Source: Proteobacteria bacterium 005FR1
GTDB taxonomy: Bacteria > Pseudomonadota > Gammaproteobacteria > Pseudomonadales > Cellvibrionaceae
Direction of reading: 5' to 3'
NCBI GenBank assembly: GCA_026192395.1
Contig: WACF01000001.1
Location: 2,478,309-2,542,308, forward strand
Length of the DNA stretch: 64,000 nt
Numbering within the stretch: the first letter of the stretch is position 1; every line of letters begins with the position of its first letter. The notes below the pieces were generated by a model. It was given only the letters and a program-made list of their open reading frames with translations, ran no database searches and was not told where the DNA came from. This document shows positions 19,601 through 26,570 of this stretch, piece after piece. A program made the position numbers and the translations under genes.

Positions 19601-21268
19601 GTGGTGCTGGTCGCTTCCGATCCGGACATGACCGCGGTGCCTGCGAAGATGCTGCGCTCGCGAGATCGCCTGATCTGTCTCGGCGGCAACTCTTCGGATG
19701 AAAGCTATCTGAACGCTCACTCGATTCTGCAGGTAGCCGAATACGAGCAGGTCAACGCGCTGCACCCTGGAATCGGCTTTCTCTCGGAAACGCCGCAGTT
19801 CGCCAACCTGTGCGTGAACCACGGCATCAACTTCGTCGGTCCCAGCGCCTACAGCATGATGACCATGGGCAACAAGTCCAATGCGATTCAGACGGTGCAA
19901 GAGTGCGACGTGCCGGTAGTGCCCGGCAGCCACGGCATTCTGGTGAGCTCCGAACAGGCCGCCAACATTGCCGAGACCATCGGCTATCCGGTGCTGCTGA
20001 AAGCGGTACACGGCGGCGGCGGCAAGGGCATCCAGGTGGTGCGTTCCGCGGCCGACATGCACAAGTACTACAACATGATCAGCACCGAAGCGCGCTCCGC
20101 CTTCGGCAACGGCGATCTGTACCTGGAGAAGTTCATCACCTCCATGCGTCACATCGAGGTGCAGCTGCTGCGCGACAAATACGGCAACAGCCGCGTTCTG
20201 GGCATTCGCGACTGCTCCGTGCAGCGCAACAACCAGAAGGTGGTTGAAGAGTCCGGCTCCACCATGCTGCCGCAGGCGCTAAAAGACAAGGTCATGGAGT
20301 ACACCCTGCGCATCGCCGACAAGGTGGACTACATGGGCGCGGGCACCGTGGAATACATCTACGACCTGGAAGCCAATGCCGTCTACTTCATGGAGATGAA
20401 CACCCGTCTGCAGGTGGAGCATCCGGTGACCGAAGCCACCTCCGGCATCGATATCGTCTCGGCGCAGTTCAAGATTGCCTCCGGGGAAAGCATCGAAGAC
20501 ATGCAGCCGCAGGAAAAAGGCTACGCGATCGAGGTGCGTGTCACCGCCGAGAAAGTGGTTGTGGACAGCAACGGCGTCATGCAACTGGCACCCAACCCCG
20601 GCAAGATCGTCAACTGCGTCATGCCGGAACGCGATGACATCGAGCTCATTTCCATCGCTGCCACCGACATCGAAATCTCGCCCTTCTACGACAGCCTGAT
20701 CGCTCAGGTCATCTGCCGGGGCGAAAGCCGCGAGGATGTGGCGGAAAAACTCTATGACTATCTTGATTCCGTCGTTATCGAGGGCATCCCCACGAATATT
20801 GCGCTGCTCAAGCGAATTCTGAAGGACGAAACCTTCCGTGGCGGCGAGTACGATACCAACTACCTGCCCAAGTTCATGGCCAAGCTGGATGCGACTGAAC
20901 TGATCAGGGAGATCGAAGAAGCCGCGCGCAGCGACGCCGCCGCCGCGATGGACACCGATTCCATTCGCGTCAACGACAGCCAGGAGCTGAAAGTATTCGC
21001 CCAGTCTTCCGGCATCTTCTACACAGCTTCTTCGCCGACCGATCCGGATTTCGTGAAACAGGGCGATGTAGTCAGCGTGAATCAGACGCTGGCGTTGATG
21101 GAAGCCATGAAGATGTTCAGCCAGGTCAGCTTGAGTCAGTACAACCGTGCCGGCGCAGAGCTCTATCCTTCGGATAAGCAGTACCGCATCGAGCACATCA
21201 ATGCGGCCAACGGACAGCAGGTGTCCAGCGGTGATCTGCTGTTTATCGTCACCATGCTGGATGAGTAA
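16700..21268 (+). CDS. Single-chain biotin-dependent carboxylase, order CT(AccA-like)-insert-CT(AccD-like)-BC-BCCP
   Basis: A 1522-residue protein holding every part of an acyl-CoA carboxylase. Residues about 85-285 are an AccA-like carboxyltransferase domain with FIDTPGA (157-163) and GVGYSGGA (198-205). Residues about 300-710 are a mainly helical insert I cannot assign. Residues about 719-925 are an AccD-like half with SSGGM (784-788) and DCTGGA (825-830). Residues about 943-1390 are a biotin carboxylase of ATP-grasp fold with GGGGKG (1105-1110) and EMNTRLQVEHP (1232-1242). The C-terminus is a biotinyl domain with EAMKM and biotin-accepting Lys1471. ATG at 16700 follows AGAGAG; a GTG at 16673 is the alternative. 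The acyl-CoA substrate is unknown. A strong terminator follows and no partner subunit is adjacent. Confidence 0.9.
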   Translation: MTAKSPLDNTASVDSLFIQAEHLASDFSLFPDHNPLATGKHLAGLVDERKVKSRLKQLQKLDVDSYVAEVVQPAQHTKRPTAKEIIGRLNGKIITSQEKGPFYSVEIELPFSSGKRRIGIIAQERSSANGAWMPEHHQMASETIRRFSDMALPIVYFIDTPGADAGELANSHNQAHSISRMITESTAVDVPTVGIVIGVGYSGGAIPLAAANILLSVRDGIFNTIQPQGLQSIARKFNLSWQECAKEVGVSPEELLSLGCIDGIIDYSPVDTDERQHNLQKAMIASIEAVEKAALEFVPKTPDLFQHYQRNLDRYLHPTEYQQALEKNTPINLVRSPTIQPNIFGLCYRYMRYLRLRGRIHSISSNEYGRLSKLTLPQGDLHARLAHEQAKMFSAWIENPDKLVYDDNLAKAWKNFASKRESLDAERNTVTRFLLGEPKENYEKAKQALLFNLSFSLYNRWKNNAAHNLKELIRLLENVQENPPTDTWPPLNEMTVLDAVMHRELRQDFIEQCKNVLIFDTLYNTVVANLPSIAKEAMETKSLSKESVNKLLDDSLAAALQLDTSEDSAQAAASKQRFETWLEFFAAQRNRGELLVKVEEWKGIGFPQMNDSLFVILTYFFENLLPEYYESGDSGNFKGAINPVRIGRRKDFWNRLVMGYRDLLIQRLLNDVKRNAKLSPDDIINHFFSDFVELDADKASSNPVNFPGFRQAIETAIEKKMRPCGLVTGVAKYKPANGKAKRVGIAVSNVPFQAGAFDMASAEKFCHLLVECTKKQLPVVCFISSGGMQTKEGASALFSMAAVNDRLTRFVVDNDLPVVIFGFGDCTGGAQASFVTHPLVQTYYFSGCNMPFAGQMVVPAYLPSTSTLSNYLSTNPESMAGLVKHPFAPDLDSKLREIDQSMPLPQLTVEEIIENTFSKVLPSLPGDEVELSVDPKSLMKPVKKVLVHARGCTAVKLIRKAHDNNLQVVLVASDPDMTAVPAKMLRSRDRLICLGGNSSDESYLNAHSILQVAEYEQVNALHPGIGFLSETPQFANLCVNHGINFVGPSAYSMMTMGNKSNAIQTVQECDVPVVPGSHGILVSSEQAANIAETIGYPVLLKAVHGGGGKGIQVVRSAADMHKYYNMISTEARSAFGNGDLYLEKFITSMRHIEVQLLRDKYGNSRVLGIRDCSVQRNNQKVVEESGSTMLPQALKDKVMEYTLRIADKVDYMGAGTVEYIYDLEANAVYFMEMNTRLQVEHPVTEATSGIDIVSAQFKIASGESIEDMQPQEKGYAIEVRVTAEKVVVDSNGVMQLAPNPGKIVNCVMPERDDIELISIAATDIEISPFYDSLIAQVICRGESREDVAEKLYDYLDSVVIEGIPTNIALLKRILKDETFRGGEYDTNYLPKFMAKLDATELIREIEEAARSDAAAAMDTDSIRVNDSQELKVFAQSSGIFYTASSPTDPDFVKQGDVVSVNQTLALMEAMKMFSQVSLSQYNRAGAELYPSDKQYRIEHINAANGQQVSSGDLLFIVTMLDE

Positions 21269-21286
21269 ATCGTCCAGACCGTATGC

Positions 21287-21320
21287 AGCCCGGCCAGGTT
21301 CTCCTCGCCGGGCTTTTTTT
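21287..21320 (+). terminator. Intrinsic terminator of the carboxylase gene
   Basis: AGCCCGGC pairs with GCCGGGCT around a 12-nt loop, followed by an unbroken run of T, 18 nt past the carboxylase stop. It is a textbook rho-independent terminator and shows the large gene ends its transcript alone. Confidence 0.92.
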
Positions 21321-21366
21321 GGTTCCGACGAAACCCGTGACGACCGGCTTCAGATATTTCGCAGGC

Positions 21367-21392
21367 AAAAAAAAGGCCGCCTAATGGCGACC
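21367..21392 (-). terminator. Intrinsic terminator of the TonB-receptor operon
   Basis: On the minus strand GGTCGCC-ATTA-GGCGGCC forms a 7-bp stem with one G-T pair, directly followed by eight T. It lies about 75 bp beyond the receptor stop codon. Confidence 0.9.
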
Positions 21393-21468
21393 CAGTTTTG
21401 TTCTTGCTTGCGCCTTCCTGGCGGCATTCCTTTGTCGTTTCTTGATCAACGTCCCTGTTGTTGATCCT

Positions 21469-24072
21469 TTAGAAAGCCCATTTGAAATCGAGGCTGAGGC
21501 TTGTTCCCACTTCTTCCTCCAGGATGGTCACGCCGCCCTGAGTGAATTCGCGCTGCTCGCCGAGAATGTTCTGCGCCTTCAACTTGATGGTGGCCTGATC
21601 CGTCGGGTAAAAGGAATAGACCATGTCCAGTGAATGGAAGGGCTCCTCGTAAGCATCCGGCGAGGGGCTCAGACCAGCAAAGAACACTCGCTCACCAAAC
21701 ACGTTGTACACGGTGGAAACCGAATGGCGACCGTCGTCGGAGTCGTAACCAAGCTGCGCATTCACTACATACTCTGAGTGGCCTGTCAGGCGTCGCGACT
21801 CACTGGTTTGGGCGCTGAGCTCACTGAACTCGACTTTGGAATCACTCAGTACCAGATTGCCGGTCAGGAAGAATCCACTTCCAAGTTCTTTCAAGCCTTC
21901 GAACTCGATGCCGTAGATTTCACCCGTTTTCGCATTGTCGTAGCTCAGCAGCTTCGCATCCTGAGGACCGGGGCGCTCCACCTCTTCAATCGGGTTGGCG
22001 ATTTCCTTGTAGAACAAGGAGGCTGTCATGCTGCTGCCGTCACCGTAGAACCACTCGGCGCGAAGGTCGAGGTGATCGATCTCAGCAAATAGCAGGTTCG
22101 GATTGCCTTTGCGACGGATATTCAGCTCGGGATCGATGAACTGTACGTCGCTGACTTCCCGCAAGTCCGGACGAACCACTGTTTTGCCGTAGCCGAGCCG
22201 TACCTGGAAATCGTCAGCGCCCATGAAGCCCTGATCCATATAGGTAAGGGCGATGGCGGGATAGACGTCGTCAGCGTGGATCGCCATCCGCTGATTCGGG
22301 TTCTGAAGGTCTTCGATCAGTCTGCGAATATATTCGCCTTCCAGATCCAGCAGGTCGATCGGCAGCACGCCTCGGTTGAAGTCTTCCCAGCGAACCCCGC
22401 CGCTCAGACGCCAAGTGTTGTCGAAGGTCACGTCAAAGGCACCAAACGCGGCTTGCAGCGTTTCGGCGGCGATATAGCTCTCGGTGCCGAAGTTGGAACC
22501 CATCGTCACAAAGAAACCATTGGCAGGATCCAGCAGGTTTTCGTTGCTGAGCACCTGTCCGGGAGTCCCTTCGCGGTTGGAAGTGCCAGGCGCTTCGATG
22601 TTGGCGGTGTAACCATAATAATTGCGAGTTTTGGTGTTGTCTTGATAGCCGCCGCTGATCGTGCCGTACACATTGGCGAACTCAAAGGGCAATTCCACTT
22701 CGAAGCCACCACTCTCCACATCGTCTTCCAATTCCAGGAAGTTGAACTGCGACGAGCTGCCGACACTCAGGGATGAGCTGATGACTCGACCGGTAGCCGG
22801 ATCGAGAGTATTGGTCGCCTGAATGCTGGTCGCATTCGGGATATCGGTCCTCGCCGTCGAATCGGAATAGATCCAGTTGACGTTTACGGCAGTGATGAAA
22901 TCGGGCAGAGCAACGAAGCCGAAATCACCATCTTCAATAATGTGTTCGCCGGTAACCTGATTGACGATCAGCTCGCGCTCTTCCAGGCGGGTAGCATAGA
23001 GCTTTCGCTGCTGGCCATCGGCAAACAAAAAGTCAGGGTTATGGCTGAGTACTATAGAACTCTGATCTTCGTTATTCTGGAGAACGTAGCTGCTGGTCGC
23101 CAACGAGTGCTTGTTCTGAAAATTCAGCTCAAGGTTTAGCGCAGCTGTCAGGTTATCTTCTTCGACGGTTCTGTTCACGTTCGCATAGATTTGGTCCGGG
23201 TTGCTGAACCCGCGCTCCACCTGATCTTCGTTGCGAAACTGGTTTTTGGCTTCAACAGTAGCTAGCACACCGACTTCCACATCATCGTTGAGCAGCCAGG
23301 AGTTACCAGCCGTGATCGATGCGTCGAAATCGGGGTCGAGAGAGTCTTCTTCGATTTCGATGTCGCGATTCAGAGAGAGCATCAGATCCTGGTTGTTAGC
23401 CTCCACAGCACCAGGTACACGGATGGCAGCGGCAATCGGACCTGGCAGGTCACCGCCATCGCCCAATGTGGTGAGCCCGTCGTCGCCGCTTTCTGAATTC
23501 CACCCGGTTCCAACGCTGACGCTGAATACTGGATTCGCAGGCACGCCACGGGTGCGAATGTCGATGTTGCCACCGCCAAACGCCGCCGGCTGATCCGGTG
23601 CATAGGCCTTGTGCACCTTCAACGAGCTCAGAATCGAGGTAGGGAAAAGGTCGAGCGGAATAACGTTGCGACTCAATTCGGGCGAAGGAACCAGTGCACC
23701 GTTGAGCGTGGTACTGGAGTAGCGCTCACCAAGACCTCGTACATAGACGTATTGACCATCGATCAGCGTCAGACCTGTCACTCGCCGCAGCGCCGCCGCG
23801 ACATCGGAGTCACCGACGCGCACGATCTGATCGACGCCGAGTACTTCAGCGGAAAAGGGCTGCTCCATACGCTCGAGGACGAGTTCTTGTGCGCTGTCCA
23901 TCAGTCTCGTGGTGACCACGATTTCCTCGATGGCCGGACCACTGATTTCCGGCTTCGGCGCTTGTGTGCCCGAGGTTCCCTCCTGGGCGTAGGTAGTGCT
24001 GGCACCGGCGGTAGCCAATGTAGCTGCGACGGCAAGTGCCAGTTCTTTCCGTCTAAAGTTGAAAATGTTCAT
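21469..24072 (-). CDS. TonB-dependent outer membrane receptor
   Basis: 867 residues: signal peptide ending near TTYAQ, a TonB-box-like EEIVVTT at 49-55, a plug domain (about 65-185) with YVYVRGLGERYSSTTLNGA, and a 22-strand barrel ending in the terminal Phe of LDFKWAF. There is no STN signalling domain. The plug belongs to the group found next to beta-helix lipoproteins of the type encoded just upstream. No Fur box was seen, so an iron role is not favoured. The ligand is unknown; carbohydrate, phosphorus or other organic ligands are possible. AGG precedes the ATG at about 8 nt. The gene is second in a two-gene unit with the lipoprotein, with a hairpin between them. Confidence 0.93.
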   Translation of the reverse strand: MNIFNFRRKELALAVAATLATAGASTTYAQEGTSGTQAPKPEISGPAIEEIVVTTRLMDSAQELVLERMEQPFSAEVLGVDQIVRVGDSDVAAALRRVTGLTLIDGQYVYVRGLGERYSSTTLNGALVPSPELSRNVIPLDLFPTSILSSLKVHKAYAPDQPAAFGGGNIDIRTRGVPANPVFSVSVGTGWNSESGDDGLTTLGDGGDLPGPIAAAIRVPGAVEANNQDLMLSLNRDIEIEEDSLDPDFDASITAGNSWLLNDDVEVGVLATVEAKNQFRNEDQVERGFSNPDQIYANVNRTVEEDNLTAALNLELNFQNKHSLATSSYVLQNNEDQSSIVLSHNPDFLFADGQQRKLYATRLEERELIVNQVTGEHIIEDGDFGFVALPDFITAVNVNWIYSDSTARTDIPNATSIQATNTLDPATGRVISSSLSVGSSSQFNFLELEDDVESGGFEVELPFEFANVYGTISGGYQDNTKTRNYYGYTANIEAPGTSNREGTPGQVLSNENLLDPANGFFVTMGSNFGTESYIAAETLQAAFGAFDVTFDNTWRLSGGVRWEDFNRGVLPIDLLDLEGEYIRRLIEDLQNPNQRMAIHADDVYPAIALTYMDQGFMGADDFQVRLGYGKTVVRPDLREVSDVQFIDPELNIRRKGNPNLLFAEIDHLDLRAEWFYGDGSSMTASLFYKEIANPIEEVERPGPQDAKLLSYDNAKTGEIYGIEFEGLKELGSGFFLTGNLVLSDSKVEFSELSAQTSESRRLTGHSEYVVNAQLGYDSDDGRHSVSTVYNVFGERVFFAGLSPSPDAYEEPFHSLDMVYSFYPTDQATIKLKAQNILGEQREFTQGGVTILEEEVGTSLSLDFKWAF

Positions 24073-24139
24073 GAACGTTACCTGCTTGCGAAAATTCCTG
24101 TTGAACAGCCGTTTCGATTGGCTTCACCGGTAGAGAACG

Positions 24140-24171
24140 CGATAAGGCGCGTTGCGCGCCTTATCGTTTTT
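24140..24171. promoter_or_regulatory. Perfect 12-bp hairpin between lipoprotein and TonB-receptor genes
   Basis: CGATAAGGCGCG pairs over all 12 bases with CGCGCCTTATCG around a TTG loop. On the plus strand five T follow, so it could stop antisense transcripts. On the minus strand, the sense of both genes, no T-run follows. There it would lie in the transcript between the two coding regions, where such structures usually protect the upstream message or reduce downstream expression. Confidence 0.65.
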
Positions 24172-24193
24172 GCTTGCTGTCAGACTCAGTCGC

Positions 24194-25828
24194 TTATTCC
24201 AGACCGACAGTCCATCCGGACACCCAGTCTTCGCCTTCCTTGACAGCGCCGATGAAGTCGACCTGGTCGAAGAAGGAGCTGCTGCCAAGTACGGGAGCTG
24301 CCTGAGCTTCGTAGTCGTCGTCCAGTTTGCTGACGTCGAACACTGTCACGCTGATAGGCGCGCCATTGGCGTCCTGAAGCGTAGCCGCAGTGACATAAGC
24401 AGTGTCATTGGCCGGTTGGCCTTCGATGATCTGCGCGGGCAGGTTTGCAGGATCGCTAACCAGTGCGTTTTCCGCATTCCACCAGGCCGCCATGTCGAAA
24501 TTCGCATCATCGGTCTTCAGCGGCTCGGTACAGGCGATAACGTTGCCGGAAGCCGCAGAGTAGCCAGCGTTTACGCCAGCGACGGACTGAGTACTGACGA
24601 TTTCCAGACACTCGTTGCTGCTCATGCCGTCGGCGTTGGAAGTGACAATGGAGTTGTACATTTCGAAGTACACGCCTTCACGGAACAGCGGACCTTCGGA
24701 ATCACCCTTCGAAGTTGGATAGGCACCCTGGTTTTCATCAACCGATGACGTTATACAGGTCATGTTGGAAATGCGCAGTTTGCTGTAGGGGGCGATCGCG
24801 TCGTCACGGCTGGAACCGGTGTTGTCGCCTTCGATACAGCGGTTGGAACCAGACGTGTGAACGACCAGAGCGTACTGGATGTCACCAACATAACCTTCCG
24901 AGTAGTCGATGGAGTCATCGCCAACGTTTACCGCAACGATGTTCTTCATATCGACTGCGCCGCCGAACATCTCGAAGCCATCATCCAGCGTACTGTAGGT
25001 CTGTACGTATTCGATGGTGGTACCGGAACCGACTCCGTTCAGGGTGACGCCGTTGAGCTCGTCACCGTCGACCACCTGGTAGCCAGCGTGACGGACTTGA
25101 ACGTAGCGCAGTACACCGGAGTTTTCGGCGTTGTTGTTGCCGCCGTAAGTAGAGGGTCGTCCTTCGGCAGTTACGTGGCAGCTGTGCGGATTGTTGCTGG
25201 TTGCAGCACGCTGCGCGTCGGTGCACTTGTTGGTCAGGCCGTTGCCGTTGATCTGAAGACCGCCCCACAAACCGCGGTCGCCTTGAGTGGCAGTGCCGTC
25301 AACCAGATCCTGCGTGGCGCTGAAGATGATCGGCGCATCGGCCCGGCCTTCTGCGAAGATGCGTGAACCGCGAGCAACGCGGACATAATCTTCGGGAGCG
25401 GAGAAAGCGATGCGGGCACCGGCCTCGATGGTCAGCGCCGGACCTTCGCCATCCTGCGGTACGCGTACACCTTGCGCAGCGGCATCACCATTGACGTCTT
25501 CACCTACCCAGAGGCTGTCCTGGAAAATGTGAACGCCGTTGTTGGTCAGCGCCGGGATGGTCAAATCGTTTTCGAGAGGCTTGGTATCGCTAACGAAGGT
25601 AGAAGAGTAAGTGCAGTTGCCAGTGCTGCTGTCGAAGCTGCCCTGGAAGCTCTGTCCGGACTCGGCATAGGAGGCGCATGGGTTGGTGGTATTACCGCCG
25701 CCATTGTTGCCACCGCTAGCCGGGGGATTGGTTACGTTGCTGGTGGGGGCCAGAGTAACGCCGTTGCTTCCGCAACCGGCGAGCAGGGCGGCCAGAACGC
25801 CGACACTGATAAGGGTATTGATCTTCAT
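24194..25828 (-). CDS. Surface or periplasmic lipoprotein with parallel beta-helix-like repeats, partner of the TonB receptor
   Basis: 544 residues from ATG at 25828. The N-terminus is a lipoprotein signal with lipobox LAGC (Cys19), followed by a Gly/Asn/Thr-rich linker to about residue 55. The main body resembles a right-handed beta-helix: GARIAFSAPED, GLWGGLQINGNG, GVLRYVQVRHAGYQV and GVGSGTTIEYVQTYSTLDDG are successive turns. This architecture occurs beside TonB-dependent receptors in Bacteroidetes and some proteobacteria. The pairing recalls SusC/SusD-like capture systems by layout, not by homology. A longer frame upstream has no signal and is rejected. An AGGAG lies 11 nt before the ATG. 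The ligand is unknown. Confidence 0.75.
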   Translation of the reverse strand: MKINTLISVGVLAALLAGCGSNGVTLAPTSNVTNPPASGGNNGGGNTTNPCASYAESGQSFQGSFDSSTGNCTYSSTFVSDTKPLENDLTIPALTNNGVHIFQDSLWVGEDVNGDAAAQGVRVPQDGEGPALTIEAGARIAFSAPEDYVRVARGSRIFAEGRADAPIIFSATQDLVDGTATQGDRGLWGGLQINGNGLTNKCTDAQRAATSNNPHSCHVTAEGRPSTYGGNNNAENSGVLRYVQVRHAGYQVVDGDELNGVTLNGVGSGTTIEYVQTYSTLDDGFEMFGGAVDMKNIVAVNVGDDSIDYSEGYVGDIQYALVVHTSGSNRCIEGDNTGSSRDDAIAPYSKLRISNMTCITSSVDENQGAYPTSKGDSEGPLFREGVYFEMYNSIVTSNADGMSSNECLEIVSTQSVAGVNAGYSAASGNVIACTEPLKTDDANFDMAAWWNAENALVSDPANLPAQIIEGQPANDTAYVTAATLQDANGAPISVTVFDVSKLDDDYEAQAAPVLGSSSFFDQVDFIGAVKEGEDWVSGWTVGLE

Positions 25829-26227
25829 GTAGCTATACACTCCTATGATGGTGAGCCTTGTTCGAAAACTGGTGCCGCAACGGGACAAACTGCGCCTGGC
25901 ATTCACCGGCGCTCGATGGCTGTTTGCTTTGCGACTTCATCGCTCCGGCGGGCCGCCTACAGCTGGAAGGCGATGCCTGCCTGCATCCGTGGGGAGTTCC
26001 GTCCGACACGCGCACACTAAGCCGTTTTTGTTTCAACCCGATTTCGGAAATGTTGTGGTTGGGTTACATGGAAGTGACAATAATGTTGCAGAGGCGGAGA
26101 TATTCCTGGAAGGGCTGCCTACAAGACGGCGGAGCTACTGCTTCAGGTCAGCAATGAACGTTCGCAACATTCGCGTGGGACGACACTCTGAGTGTTGTCG
26201 CCGCTTGAGATAAATGCTGGAGGAGAG
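25829..26227. other. Divergent intergenic region, about 400 bp
   Basis: It separates the minus-strand lipoprotein gene from the plus-strand DUF2845-like gene. A 9-bp hairpin with one wobble pair (26179-26199, loop CTG) lies close to the latter. No Fur, Pho or CRP-type site was recognised, and no convincing small gene. Confidence 0.4.
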
Positions 26228-26539
26228 GTGAAAACAGCCATACTCGACAAACTAGCCGCTGCCGGTATTGCTTTGATATTTGCGACTGCGTCGCTTGCCG
26301 ATAGCTTTCGAACCGCCGACGGGGAGATTATCGAGCCCGGCATGACGACAGGCGAAGTGCTGGATGCCATCGGCCCGCCGGGGCAGGATCCAGATCCCTC
26401 CGATATCGACGTCGACATCGGACAATCAGTGGAAACCTGGACCTATGTTCTCAATGGTTCGATCGGCGGACCTTATCTGGTTCGGATAGAGCTGGAAGGC
26501 GGAGAAGTCAGGGACGTCAATGTGGAGCCGCTCAACTGA
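26228..26539 (+). CDS. Small secreted protein, DUF2845/BamE-like fold
   Basis: 103 residues from GTG at 26228, chosen because GGAGGA lies just upstream and the signal peptide (hydrophobic run then ATASLA) then starts at the N-terminus. An in-frame GTG at 26192 would add residues before the signal. The mature region has IEPGMTTGEVLDAIGPP, the G-M-T-x-x-E-V pattern of DUF2845 and SmpA/BamE-like small envelope proteins. It ends in a beta strand pair (YLVRIELEGGEV). The function is unknown. Confidence 0.65.
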   Translation: MKTAILDKLAAAGIALIFATASLADSFRTADGEIIEPGMTTGEVLDAIGPPGQDPDPSDIDVDIGQSVETWTYVLNGSIGGPYLVRIELEGGEVRDVNVEPLN

Positions 26540-26570
26540 TCCCCAGATCTTTAAGAGAAAGCGAGTTTCC

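Noticed and set aside
18362-20152. 596-codon open frame antisense to the carboxylase gene
   Set aside because: It is fully inside a gene with all catalytic motifs on the other strand. Its His/Val/Gly-rich composition is that of a reverse-frame shadow in GC-rich DNA, and it has no family resemblance.
21469-24072. Siderophore receptor
   Set aside because: No Fur box or siderophore genes are near, and the partner is a beta-helix lipoprotein rather than iron-uptake machinery.
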